Source of the DNA: CAVQLX01 sp963811605
GTDB taxonomy: Bacteria > Desulfobacterota > Binatia > DP-6
NCBI GenBank assembly: GCA_963811605.1
Contig: CAWESA010000020.1
Coordinates: 88,773 to 152,772 of the forward strand
DNA length: 64,000 nucleotides
Direction: 5' to 3'
Every line of letters starts with the position of its first letter. The stretch's first letter is position 1. Shown piece by piece: positions 1-9,300 of the stretch. The notes under the pieces are model-generated. The model ran no database searches. It was given only the letters and a program-made list of their open reading frames with translations, and had not been told where the DNA came from. A program made the translations under genes and the position numbers.

Positions 1-527
1 TCGTTCGAGGTGCGCACCAGCACGAAGTACCAGTCGGAGATGTGCGCCAGCGTGGTCCACACCTTCTGTCCGTTGACCACGTAGTAGTCGCCCTCGCGCG
101 TCGCCTGCGTCTTGGCCGCCGCCATGTCGGAGCCCGACGACGGCTCCGAGTAGCCCGTGGCCCAGATTTCCTCCGCATCGAGGATCTTGGGGATGAAGCG
201 CCGCTTCTGCTCGTCGGTGCCATAGCGCATGATCGCCGGGCCGACCCACCAGATGGCCATGGCGTTGACGACGCCCGGCGCCCGCACGCGCGCCAGCTCC
301 TCGTTGAGGATGGCCTGCTCCATCGCCGACAGCCCGGCGCCGCCGTACTCCTTCGGCCACGACACGGCGAGGAGTCCGGCGTCGTGGAGCTTTCGCTGCC
401 ACGCGCGCATGGCGTCGAGGTCCTCGGCCAGCGATCCCGCCGCCGGGACGTTCTGCTCGAGCCAGCTGCGGACGCGGGCCCGGAAGACCTCCTCCCCTGC
501 CGAGTACGACATGTCCATGGCCGGCAT
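1..527 (-). CDS. Acyl-CoA dehydrogenase, N-terminal part (runs off left edge)
   Basis: A FAD-dependent acyl-CoA dehydrogenase that would oxidise an acyl-CoA to the enoyl-CoA. About 175 residues are visible, read leftwards to the window edge. The N-terminal helical domain carries LAVSWPKEYGGAGLS and then the start of the middle beta domain with ATGYSEPSSGSD, the usual flavin/substrate-binding segment, followed by DYYVVNGQKVWTT. Start candidates are ATG at 527, 518 and 512, all in frame; I took the longest. The catalytic glutamate lies in the missing C-terminal part, so substrate class cannot be read. Family assignment is secure; physiological substrate is not. Confidence 0.9.
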   Translation of the reverse strand, partial: MPAMDMSYSAGEEVFRARVRSWLEQNVPAAGSLAEDLDAMRAWQRKLHDAGLLAVSWPKEYGGAGLSAMEQAILNEELARVRAPGVVNAMAIWWVGPAIMRYGTDEQKRRFIPKILDAEEIWATGYSEPSSGSDMAAAKTQATREGDYYVVNGQKVWTTLAHISDWYFVLVRTSN

Positions 528-637
528 CCTAGACCCTCGACATGCGTCGATGCCAGCCGCACGGAACTACTACACCGCCGGCGTGCTCACGACGGCAGCC
601 TCCTTCATCTAACGCCGCGACGCCGATCCGGCGCGGG

Positions 638-1311
638 ACGAGCATCGCGCTCCGCTGGCCGACGACCATCGGCGTCATCCCCGACTACCTCGATCCCGGC
701 ACGTCGCCGGCGCAGATGGCGACCGCGGCGGCGCGGCGCGCCATGCTCGAGACGTTCGAGTCACTCGGCGCCACCGTCGTGGACATCACGCTCCCCGACG
801 AGTTCGACCTCCTCACCGGAAACGCCTTCACAACGTACGCCTCCCGGAGCGGTCGGAGCCCTTCCTCACGTTTCTCAAGCAGGACGTCCGCCTGTTCGGT
901 GTCTCGCTCAACAGCTGGATCAACGGGCTGTTCCTCGGCCGCGAGGACTACCTGAAGGGCCAGCGCGCCAAGTTCCTGCTCCTCCGGCGCGTCTTCGACC
1001 AGCTCTTCGACCAGTGCGACGTGGTCGTGCAGACGGGCCCGGTCCCGTTCGACATCCTCGGCTTCCCCGAGATCGCCTTCAACATCGGCTTCCGGCCGGA
1101 CGCCGACGGACTCGCGCTCCCCATCGGCGCGATGTTCGCGGGACTACCCTACTCGGAGGATCGACTGCTCTCGCTGGTCGGCGCGTTCCAGGCCGTCACG
1201 GACTTCCAGCTTGAGCGGCCGCCCGATCCGGTGGTCGCGCTGGCTGCCCGCTTCGCGCGCGCCGTCCCGCTCCGTCTCACCTCCGAGGACGTCGACGCGA
1301 GCACACAGTGA
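638..1311 (+). pseudogene. Amidase-signature-family remnant (C-terminal part only)
   Basis: The reading frame from about 638 gives an amidase-like segment (TTIGVIPDYLDPGTS, then FESLGATVVDITLPDEFD). It jumps to another frame near 830-860 and continues as EPFLTFLKQDVRLFG through DVVVQTGPVPFDILGFPE to DFQLERPPDPVVAL, the usual C-terminal end of Glu-tRNA amidotransferase-A-like amidases. The Ser-Ser-Lys catalytic core and the first roughly 250 residues are absent: upstream is only about 100 bases of unrelated sequence before the divergent acyl-CoA dehydrogenase. The frame jump alone could be a sequencing error, but the missing catalytic domain cannot. I therefore read it as a decayed gene or a deletion junction. 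No start codon or ribosome site is evident. Confidence 0.75.
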
Positions 1312-1363
1312 GCGGGCGCGAGCGCATTGACAGTCCGATCCGTGAGCGGCACTGTCGCGCCCG

Positions 1364-2251
1364 ATGGCGGCGCCGGCACGATTTCTCATCGGACTCGTCC
1401 AGATGCGCATGGGCTCCGACCCCGCAGGCAACCTCGACACGGCCGTTGCCGGCATCCGCGAGGCCGCCGCCCGCGGCGCGCAGGTGGTGTGCCTTCCGGA
1501 GCTCTTTCGCACGCCGTATTTCTGCCAGCGCGAGGATGCGGCGCTGTTCGACCTGGCGGAGCCCATCCCCGGCCCCACCAGCGAGGCGCTGGCACGCGTG
1601 GCCCGCGAGCTGCGCATGGTCGTCGTCGCCTCGCTGTTCGAGCGCCGCGCCGCCGGCGTCTACCACAACACCGCCGTCGTGCTCGACACCGACGGCAGCG
1701 AGCGTGGCCGCTACCGCAAGATGCACATCCCGGACGACCCGCTCTTCTACGAAAAATTCTACTTCACCCCGGGCGACCTGGGCTTCCGGGCCTTCGACAC
1801 CGGCGTCGGCAAGATCGGAACCCTGGTGTGCTGGGACCAGTGGTATCCAGAGGCGGCGCGGCTCACCGCGCTGGCCGGCGCCGACGTGCTGTTCTACCCG
1901 ACGGCCATCGGCTGGCACCCGCGCGAGAAGGCCGAGTACGGCGAGGCGCAGGCGACGGCGTGGCAGGTGATGCAGCGGGCGCACGCGATCGCCAACGGCG
2001 TGTACGTCGCGGCCGTGAATCGCGTCGGGCACGAGGGTGCGGCGGACGGCGGGATCGAGTTCTGGGGCGGATCGTTCGTGAGCGATCCGTTCGGGGTCGT
2101 CATCGCCGAGGCGTCCCGCACGGACACCGAGGTGCTGGTGGTGGAGTGCGACCGGACGCATCAGGAAGACGTCCGGCGCAACTGGCCCTTCCTGCGCGAC
2201 CGGCGCATCGACGCGTACGCGCCCATCACGAAACGTTTGCTCGACGCATGA
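1364..2251 (+). CDS. aguB: N-carbamoylputrescine amidase
   Basis: A 295-residue nitrilase-superfamily hydrolase, full length for AguB. It converts N-carbamoylputrescine to putrescine, CO2 and ammonia, the last step of the agmatine route to polyamines. The Glu-Lys-Cys triad is visible: E46 in LPELF, K119 in RYRKMHIPDDP and C156 in LVCWDQWYPE. The segment FYPTAIGWHP and the closing RNWPFLRDRRID are typical of the plant/bacterial AguB group rather than of generic nitrilases. It shares the bases ATGA with the next gene, agmatine deiminase, so the two are translationally coupled and form a complete pathway. Confidence 0.95.
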   Translation: MAAPARFLIGLVQMRMGSDPAGNLDTAVAGIREAAARGAQVVCLPELFRTPYFCQREDAALFDLAEPIPGPTSEALARVARELRMVVVASLFERRAAGVYHNTAVVLDTDGSERGRYRKMHIPDDPLFYEKFYFTPGDLGFRAFDTGVGKIGTLVCWDQWYPEAARLTALAGADVLFYPTAIGWHPREKAEYGEAQATAWQVMQRAHAIANGVYVAAVNRVGHEGAADGGIEFWGGSFVSDPFGVVIAEASRTDTEVLVVECDRTHQEDVRRNWPFLRDRRIDAYAPITKRLLDA

Positions 2252-3327
2252 TCCCCCCGGCGGGTACCCCCGCGGCGCAGGGCCTCCGCATGCCTGCGGA
2301 GTGGGAACCCCATGCCGCCACCTGGCTCGCGTGGCCCCACGAGCGCAGCGACTGGCCCGGTCCCGGCAAGCTCGAGGCCGTGCGCTGGGTCTACACCGAG
2401 ATCATGCGCCACCTGGTGCCCGGCGAGCGTGTGCGCGTGCTGGTCCAGGACGAGGCGCTCGAGCGACAGGCGCGGACGATGCTGCGGCGCGCGGGCGTCG
2501 ACGCCGGTCGGGTCGACTGGTTCCGGATCCCGACCGATCGAGCCTGGACGCGCGACTACTGCCCGCTCTTCGTCCGCGGTCAGGACGGTGACGTCGGCCT
2601 GGTCGGCTGGCGCTTCACCGGCTGGGCGAAGTATCCCAACTACAAGCGCGACACCGCCGTGCCGCAGCGGCTGGCTCGCCGCCTGCGCCGGCCGCTCTGG
2701 CTGCCCGCGATCGGAGCCGACGGCATGCGGCGGCGCGTGGTGCTGGAGGGCGGCGCCATCGACGTGAACGGCTGCGGCGCGCTGCTCACCACCGAGGAGT
2801 GCCTGCTGAGCCCCGTGCAGGCACGCAACCCCGGCCTGTCGCGTCCGGACCTGGAGCGCATCCTCGGCGATCACCTGGGCGTCCGGAAGGTGCTGTGGCT
2901 GGGCGAGGGGATCGCGGGGGACGACACGCACGGCCACGTCGACGACCTGGCCCGCTTCGTCGACCCGCGCACCGTGGCGCTCGCGGTGTGCGAGGATCCC
3001 ACCGATGACAACTACGACCGGCTGCGCGACAACCGGGACCGCCTGCGCGCGATGACCGATCAGGACGGCGCGCCGTTGCGCATCGTCGAGCTGCCCATGC
3101 CGTCGCCCGTCAGCTTCGACGGCCAGCGTCTGCCAGCGAGCTACGCCAACTTCTACGTCGGCAACGCCGTCGTCCTGGCGCCGACGTTCAACGACCCGGC
3201 CGACCGCCGGGCGCTCGGCATCCTGGCCGACCTCTTTCCCACTCGGCGCGTGGTCGGTATCCATGCAGTGGACCTGGTCCTCGGGCTCGGGACGCTCCAC
3301 TGCATGACGCAGCAGGAGCCGGCGTAG
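2248..3327 (+). CDS. aguA: Agmatine deiminase
   Basis: A 359-residue member of the guanidino-group-modifying superfamily; it hydrolyses agmatine to N-carbamoylputrescine and ammonia, feeding the product of the overlapping upstream aguB in reverse gene order. Family marks are MPAEWEPHAATWLAWPH at the N-terminus, PTDRAWTRDYCP near residue 100, DDTHGHVDDLARF with the active-site His, and the nucleophilic Cys352 in GTLHCMTQQ close to the C-terminus. The ATG at 2248 overlaps the aguB stop (ATGA). The open frame extends far upstream, but only as a shadow of aguB, so this start is preferred. Confidence 0.95.
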   Translation: MIPPAGTPAAQGLRMPAEWEPHAATWLAWPHERSDWPGPGKLEAVRWVYTEIMRHLVPGERVRVLVQDEALERQARTMLRRAGVDAGRVDWFRIPTDRAWTRDYCPLFVRGQDGDVGLVGWRFTGWAKYPNYKRDTAVPQRLARRLRRPLWLPAIGADGMRRRVVLEGGAIDVNGCGALLTTEECLLSPVQARNPGLSRPDLERILGDHLGVRKVLWLGEGIAGDDTHGHVDDLARFVDPRTVALAVCEDPTDDNYDRLRDNRDRLRAMTDQDGAPLRIVELPMPSPVSFDGQRLPASYANFYVGNAVVLAPTFNDPADRRALGILADLFPTRRVVGIHAVDLVLGLGTLHCMTQQEPA

Positions 3328-3431
3328 ACTCCGGCATCGGCGCGTCGGGGACGCAGCAACGATCTCGAGGAGAAAGCGGGTGGCCCATGAGCGGAGCCAC
3401 CACGGACGGCCCCTAGGCGGACGGAACGACC

Positions 3432-5072
3432 ATGCAGGTTGCGCTGACCGTCAACGGTCGCACACGACGCCTGGACCTCGACCCGTGCACCACCCTGCTC
3501 GACGCCCTCCGCGAGCTGCTCCACCTCACCGGCACCAAGAAGGGCTGCGACCACGGGCAGTGCGGTGCCTGCACCGTCCTGGTCAACGGCCGCCGCATCA
3601 ACTCGTGCCTCACCCTGGCGGTCATGCACGAAGGCGACGAGATCGGCACCATCGAAGGCCTGGGTACGCCCGGCGCGCTGCACCCCCTGCAGGCCGCCTT
3701 CATCGAGCACGACGCCTTCCAGTGCGGCTACTTCGTTGAACGCGCCGGTCAAGATCGCGATGACGCGGCAGCAGATCTTTCATCTCGTCGGTGTGCGTCC
3801 CATGACGAGCCAGCGGGTGCGCCTCGGCGCCGGCCGGGACGGCCGATTGGTCGCCATCGGCCAGGACGTCACCATGCACACGAGCCCGATGGCGGAGTAT
3901 GCCGAGCAGAGCGCAGTCGCGGCGCGTGACCTCTACGCCGCGCCCAATCGGCTGACGCGTCACCGGCTGACGCCGCTCGACCTGCCACGAGGGGAGGACG
4001 TCCGCTTTCCGGGGGACGCGCCGGGCTTGCTGGCGTTCGAATCGGCGCTCGACGAGCTCGCGCATGCGCTCGGCATGGACCCCATCGAGCTGCGTGTCCT
4101 GAACGAGCCCACGGTGCATCCCGAAAGCACCCTGCCCTTCAGTGACCGCCGTCTGGTCGAATGCAAGCGGGAAGGGGCGCGCCGGTTCGGCTGGGAGCGT
4201 CGGGCGCAGAAGCCAGCCACGCTGCAGGAAGGCCGCTGGCTGGTTGGCTACGGCATGGCGGCCGCCGTCCGCATGCAATTTCAGGCGCCGACCAAGGTGA
4301 AGGTACGGATGGGTCCGGACGGGATCGCCGTCGTTCAGACGGACATGACCGACATCGGCACGGGGACGTACACGATCGTGACCCAGGTCGCTGCCGACAC
4401 GCTCGGCCTGTCACTCGATCGGGTGCGGGTCGAGCTGGGGCGTTCGGACTACCCGGCCGGCGCGGGCTCGGGCGGCTCGTGGGGCGCCTCCAACACGTGT
4501 ACGGCGGTCCACCGCGCGTGCCTGGCGCTGCGCGAGAAGGTGCGCGAAGGCGTGCCCCGCGAGGCGGTGGAGCGGAGGGCGATATCCCCGGCATGTCGGA
4601 GGAGCCGCACTACCAGCGCTACGCGATCCACGCGTACGGGGCCCAGTTCGTCGAGGTCGGCGTCGACGTGGACACGGCCGAGGTCCGGCTGCGGCGGATG
4701 CTGGGCGTCTTCTCGGCCGGCCGTACCCTGAACGCCAAGACCGCGCGCTCCCAGCTGATCGGCGGCATGACCTTCGGCGTCAGCGCGGCTCTGCTCGAAG
4801 AGGGCGTCGTCGACACACGCACCGGGGCCTTCCTGAACCGCGATCTCGCCGGCTACCTGGTGCCGGTGAACGCCGACATGCCCGATATCGATGCCGTCTG
4901 CCTCGACGGGAGCGACGACAAGGCCAATGTACTCGGCGCCAAGGGCGTCGGCGAGCTGGGCAACTGCGGGGCCAACGCGGCCGTCGCGAACGCGGTGTTC
5001 AACGCGACCGGGGTACGCGTGCGCGACCTTCCCATCACGCTCGCGAAGCTGCTGCACGGGTTGCCGAGATAG
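3432..5072 (+). pseudogene. Collapsed xanthine-dehydrogenase-type oxidoreductase (2Fe-2S and Mo subunit remnants)
   Basis: Three protein pieces in three frames. First, residues of a CoxS/PaoA-like iron-sulfur subunit with its plant-ferredoxin motif (KKGCDHGQCGACTVLVNG), cut just after FQCGYF, before the second 2Fe-2S cluster. From about 3735 it becomes the middle of a PaoC/YagR-type molybdopterin subunit (APVKIAMTRQQIF, VRPMTSQRVRLGA, GSGGSWGASNTC). From about 4585 it becomes the C-terminal part (YAIHAYGAQFVEVGVDV, LNAKTARSQLIGGM, GAKGVGELGNCGANAAV with the likely catalytic Glu). The FAD subunit, the start of the Mo subunit and roughly 60-80 of its residues are missing. Deletions of this size are not simple read errors; decay or a misjoined assembly are the alternatives. 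Confidence 0.8.
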
Positions 5073-5110
5073 CGCACGGCACGCGAACGCAGAAGGCGCT
5101 CTGCGCTCGC

Positions 5111-5638
5111 CTACGAGGCGGGCGCCTTCGGCCCGATGACGACGACGTACTCCTGGTCGGGCGCCAGCGCGATCCCGGGCCAGTTGGGATCCGTCCGCTT
5201 GCGCTCCTCGAAGTACGGCCGGTAGCCGGTGCCCGTCTTCCATTCGAAGCTCGTCGCCTCGAGCGCCTGCTGCGCCGTGGTCACGTAGGGCGGCGGCTCC
5301 TCGGCCGCGATCAGGATGCTCAGCCCGGGCTTCAGCATCATGCCGGTCACCGTCTGCGTGCTCGTCTCCCAGCCGGCCTGCTTGAAGACGCCTTCGAGCG
5401 CCTCCTCGAGCCCCGCGGCCTCGGCATCGTTGGGCGGTACCGCGAACCAGACCTTGCGGACCGGTCCCTGCTCCGCCCCCAGCGCCGCCAGCATGGCGGC
5501 GCGCTCGCCGTCGGTGAGCCGGCGCGCGGCGGGGGCGCTCGGCGCGGGGGTCGTTTCCGACTTGGCGGGCTCCCGTTCGGGGGCGCTGCACCCCATCAGT
5601 CCGAGAAGCGCGATCGCCATGCAGGCCGCTGCTCGCAT
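5111..5638 (-). CDS. Putative outer-envelope lipoprotein, unknown function
   Basis: A 175-residue protein I do not recognise. It starts with a short positive stretch and hydrophobic run ending in the lipobox LMGC (cysteine at residue 17), so it should be lipid-anchored outside the cytoplasmic membrane. After a Pro/Ala/Ser-rich linker comes a compact domain (GPVRKVWFAVPPNDAEAAGLE, then TGTGYRPYFEERKR and DQEYVVVIGP). The spacing suggests a small alpha/beta fold, but no family motif is clear. I chose the ATG at 5638 because the signal peptide begins there; an in-frame upstream start at 5671 would bury it. It lies just downstream of pssA on the same strand. Confidence 0.7.
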   Translation of the reverse strand: MRAAACMAIALLGLMGCSAPEREPAKSETTPAPSAPAARRLTDGERAAMLAALGAEQGPVRKVWFAVPPNDAEAAGLEEALEGVFKQAGWETSTQTVTGMMLKPGLSILIAAEEPPPYVTTAQQALEATSFEWKTGTGYRPYFEERKRTDPNWPGIALAPDQEYVVVIGPKAPAS

Positions 5639-5696
5639 GGGGCGCGTGTCTAGCGCGTCCGCGCCGCGCACGCCAGACGCGCCGGCCCGCCCGTGC

Positions 5697-6335
5697 TCAG
5701 GGCTTCGGGATGCGGAGCCGCGCGCTCACCATCGCCGCACCGCTCAGCGCGTAGAGCAGCACGAGGGGATGGAAGTAGCCGCGTCCGAGCCGCAACCTCC
5801 CGAGCCAGAGGTCCTCTCCGACGGCCCCCTGCTGCCAGGCCACCCACAGCACGCCGACCAGCACCAGGCTCGTCGGGATGGGGGTGCCCTCGTAGTACTT
5901 CACCTTGCCGGTGCCGCCGGACAGCACCGAGGCGGTGACGTTGTAGCGCGCCAGGCGGCTCACCCCGCAGCACACGAACGCACACAGGACGATCGCGTCC
6001 CAGGCGCCCCGCATGCCGAGGGTGAACGCGAGCACCGCCGGAGCGACGCCGAATGACACGACGTCGGCCAGCGAGTCGAGATCGGCGCCGAACGGCGAAT
6101 GCCGCCGTCCCCGTGCCACGATGCCGTCCGCGAGATCGAGCAGCAACGCGAGCGGCAGCAGCACGAAGGCGCCGGCGAGGTACGGGTCATGCCGTCCGCC
6201 CTCGAGGTAGTTGAGGCAGAAGAAGATCGCACCCGTGCCGCAGGCTGCGTTCCCGAGCGTGAGAAAGTCGGCGGGCGCGAAGGAGCGCAGAAGCGCACGG
6301 GGGCGGGCCCGCGGCGCGGCGGCGGCGTCCGGCAT
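5697..6335 (-). CDS. pssA: CDP-diacylglycerol-serine O-phosphatidyltransferase
   Basis: A 212-residue integral membrane enzyme of the CDP-alcohol phosphatidyltransferase family; it makes phosphatidylserine, the precursor of phosphatidylethanolamine. The diagnostic motif DG-x2-AR-x8-G-x3-D-x3-D is complete in LADGIVARGRRHSPFGADLD followed by SLAD. Multiple hydrophobic segments surround it, and the N-terminal AFADFLTLGN-like start (here APADFLTLGNAACG) is typical of the type II PssA seen in delta-proteobacteria. No phosphatidylserine decarboxylase gene is adjacent. A phosphatidylglycerophosphate synthase is the main alternative, but the LTLGN opening favours PssA. Confidence 0.88.
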   Translation of the reverse strand: MPDAAAAPRARPRALLRSFAPADFLTLGNAACGTGAIFFCLNYLEGGRHDPYLAGAFVLLPLALLLDLADGIVARGRRHSPFGADLDSLADVVSFGVAPAVLAFTLGMRGAWDAIVLCAFVCCGVSRLARYNVTASVLSGGTGKVKYYEGTPIPTSLVLVGVLWVAWQQGAVGEDLWLGRLRLGRGYFHPLVLLYALSGAAMVSARLRIPKP

Positions 6336-6383
6336 GCGGGCGATGTAGCGGCCTCGCCCCGGAATTGCGAGCGCTCCGAGGGT

Positions 6384-9300
6384 TCAGCGAGGTCCTAGAG
6401 GCCCCAGCAGTCCTGACAACGGCTCATTCAAGGTCGGAAACTGCGTCACGAGAAGCGCAGCGATGGGGAGTACGAGGTAGGTGAAGACTTGGCCGAGGAA
6501 CGCCGCATCAAAGTCGATCCGGCCCGCGGTACGCTTGGCGATCCGGCTGACAACCTCGTTTCGCTCAACCTGGAGAAGGAGCGTCACCGTCACCACCATG
6601 ACGGCGCCGAAAGTGAGAGCGATCCAACTCAGCAAGCCGTGCTGCGGGCGAAAGGGGTAGGAAGACACGGCGAGAAGAGCCAGTAACGCCACGGCGATCG
6701 CACTCGCCATCAGGTTCTTGAGGTGCGCGAAAGCATAGCCGACGAAGCGAACGATCTCGACGGCGACGAACTCCTCCACCAAACGCAGCAAGACCACGGG
6801 TCGCCGCCGAAAGCCGGTAACGACGTCTGCGACCGGCGGATCACGTGGCGTCACCGCGAACTCACGTGCGTCACCGTACCGGTCTGGCACGACCGGCTCG
6901 TCGAGCCATTGCGGAACAAGAAATCCTGCCAGGAGGGATCCCGCCAGCCGGGAGAGGGTCCCCTGGGCCGCGGTCTGGTACGCGCACGTCCAGGTCGGTC
7001 GCGTGGCGACGGCCGCCAGTTCCAGTTCGATCTCCAATGCCCGCCGCGTGTGCCATTCCTCAAGAGGACTCTGAGGTGCCAGCGTTCGCAGCATACGCAG
7101 CTGATCCATGTCATATCGTAGTTCGGATGCGCCGCTCGGGTGATGCGACCATCGCAGACCCATGGTCCGCCCGAGATCCGCCGGCAGCCGGCCGAAGGCA
7201 TCGCCCAGCGGCCCCCAGGCAAGAGCCCGCAACAATCGTCGGAGCTGCTGCCACAGGATCAGCGCCGAGCTGGCGAGGTACGCAGCTCCTGCCAGCAGGA
7301 CCACGTACGTCATGACGACGACCGAACCGAGCAACCACGGCTCCATGGTGACGACCCCTCGGCGCAGCAGGATGACCATGGTGAACATGCCGACAGCGCC
7401 GGCCGCACAGACCGGCAACCAGCCAATCGGACTCGTCGCGATTGGCGTGCGGGCCGCGGCCTGACAAACACCGTCTACCAAGGCGCCAAGATCCGGGGGC
7501 AGCCCACTCCGGAAACCGCTCACCCGATCCAGCGCCTCATCGCCGGTCAGGGGAGCACGAGCATGCGCCAACCGGCGCCGTCGTAAACCGGCATACGAAA
7601 GCACAATGAGCCCCGTCGACAGAAACGACCACGGAAGCACCGGCGACAGTCCGCTGGAGAGGTGCACCGCACGCTGCGCGAGCAGAAGGGCACTCAAAGT
7701 GCCCCGCGCGGGCGCCAGGCAATACATCGTCACGAGGGCGCCAACCCCCAACACGAGCGGCAATGCACTCTCGATCCTGGGCCACCAACCCTTGGCGAGC
7801 CAGCACTCCTTCCATGTGACGTATGCCGCGGTCAGGAGCACCCCGGTGCTTACCGCGAGGCATAACGCTATGAGCGTCCCGTCCCATGTCGACGACCATC
7901 CCCATCGAAGCCGCCAAAGATAGGACGGATAAAAGCCTGCCCCGAGCAACGTCACGAACAGCGCACTCGCCGCAAAGCCGACTTCCTGCCCATCGCGATG
8001 TGCAGCACCCGCCCAGGACACACTTCGACACGCCGGTACGGGAATCTTCCAGTCGAACCGGCCGCTGCAGTAGGCCAGGCAGATCACTGATGCGAGGACA
8101 CAGAACGTCACCAGCAGCAGCGCAAATGCCCCAAGATTGCCGTACGTTGGCACATCGCCACTCGCTCCTCGGGGCCACACGTCGACCGGCCACATCGCCC
8201 CTCGCCCGACGGCGGTAAGCCACACAATCGCGCTCTCGTCTCTGCCTGTCGTCGCCGACCAGCGCGCTTTCTGCCGACTGGTGTCCCTACACACCCCCCC
8301 GTCATCAAGTTCCTTCCCCTGGCCGCGGATGGTGCAGAGTACATCGAGCATCGCGGCATACAGCCCGGCGTCCCAAGCGCTCGGGAACTGCAACCACGTT
8401 TGTGTGTCAGTACCATAGCGGGTCAGGGAGAAATATGACGACAGCCCGAGCGTACCGTACAGGTCTCTCGTATAACGGGGATGAGTAAGCACAATGTCTC
8501 CGCCGTAGGCGAAAACGACGGCATCTGGAATCTGCTGTCGAACCAGGTGCGTGAGGAACATCGTATCCGTAACATTGCTCCCGATGATCCCCACGAACGT
8601 CGGATCCTGTTCGCTCGCACGCAGAAGAAGATTCGAGAGCACGCGGTCGGCAACGTTTGCTGCTGTGATCGGGTATAGGCTCGGCGGTACATCGATTGCG
8701 TGTTTCGGCGGCTCGGGGCTGAGCGCCAGCGCTGTTCGAGCCGCTGGATCGAGCTGCGTGGCCGCGTCCGCACCAAGCCCCCGCTCACGAACATGTGCCG
8801 ACCATAGCTGGGATACATGCAGCGGATACGGAAGATAAGTGAGGGAGAATCCATCCGCTCGGGGTGGACTCCCGCCTACGGCTCGGCCATACGAGGTGTC
8901 TGCCTCATGAAGCAGAACCACCCGGGGACCCCCTATGGCCCGCTCAGCCAGAAACGCCAACAGAACTGCCTGCATGTGATCGCTCGAGTCCACGAACGAC
9001 AAGACATCGTTTGCTGGCTGCGAGCACTTCCCCTGGACGAATGGTGTCGCGCACATCGCCAAGGATTCCAGTTGTCGTGCGCTCGTGGCACTCCCGGTCA
9101 CAAAACGAAGCCGGTATCCCGCACGGGTCAGATCCGCCCGGCGGCGCACGCTGAGTTCACGCCACGGAGGCGCTGCCCCTGAAAAGTATGGACCGACGAC
9201 CGGGACAACAGCGCTGTGCTCGACTCGGTTTCGAGCAGGCGAGGACAACTCGAGCGCAATGGCCAGCGTCGTGTCGAGCACATGCGCGTCGGCTCCGAAC

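Noticed and set aside
42..1214. A 390-codon open frame on the plus strand across the left end.
   Set aside because: It is Arg/His-rich and antisense to the acyl-CoA dehydrogenase for its first half; the amidase remnant in the other frames explains the rest.
6099..6398. Plus-strand small frame opposite pssA.
   Set aside because: Antisense shadow with no ribosome site and no recognisable residues.
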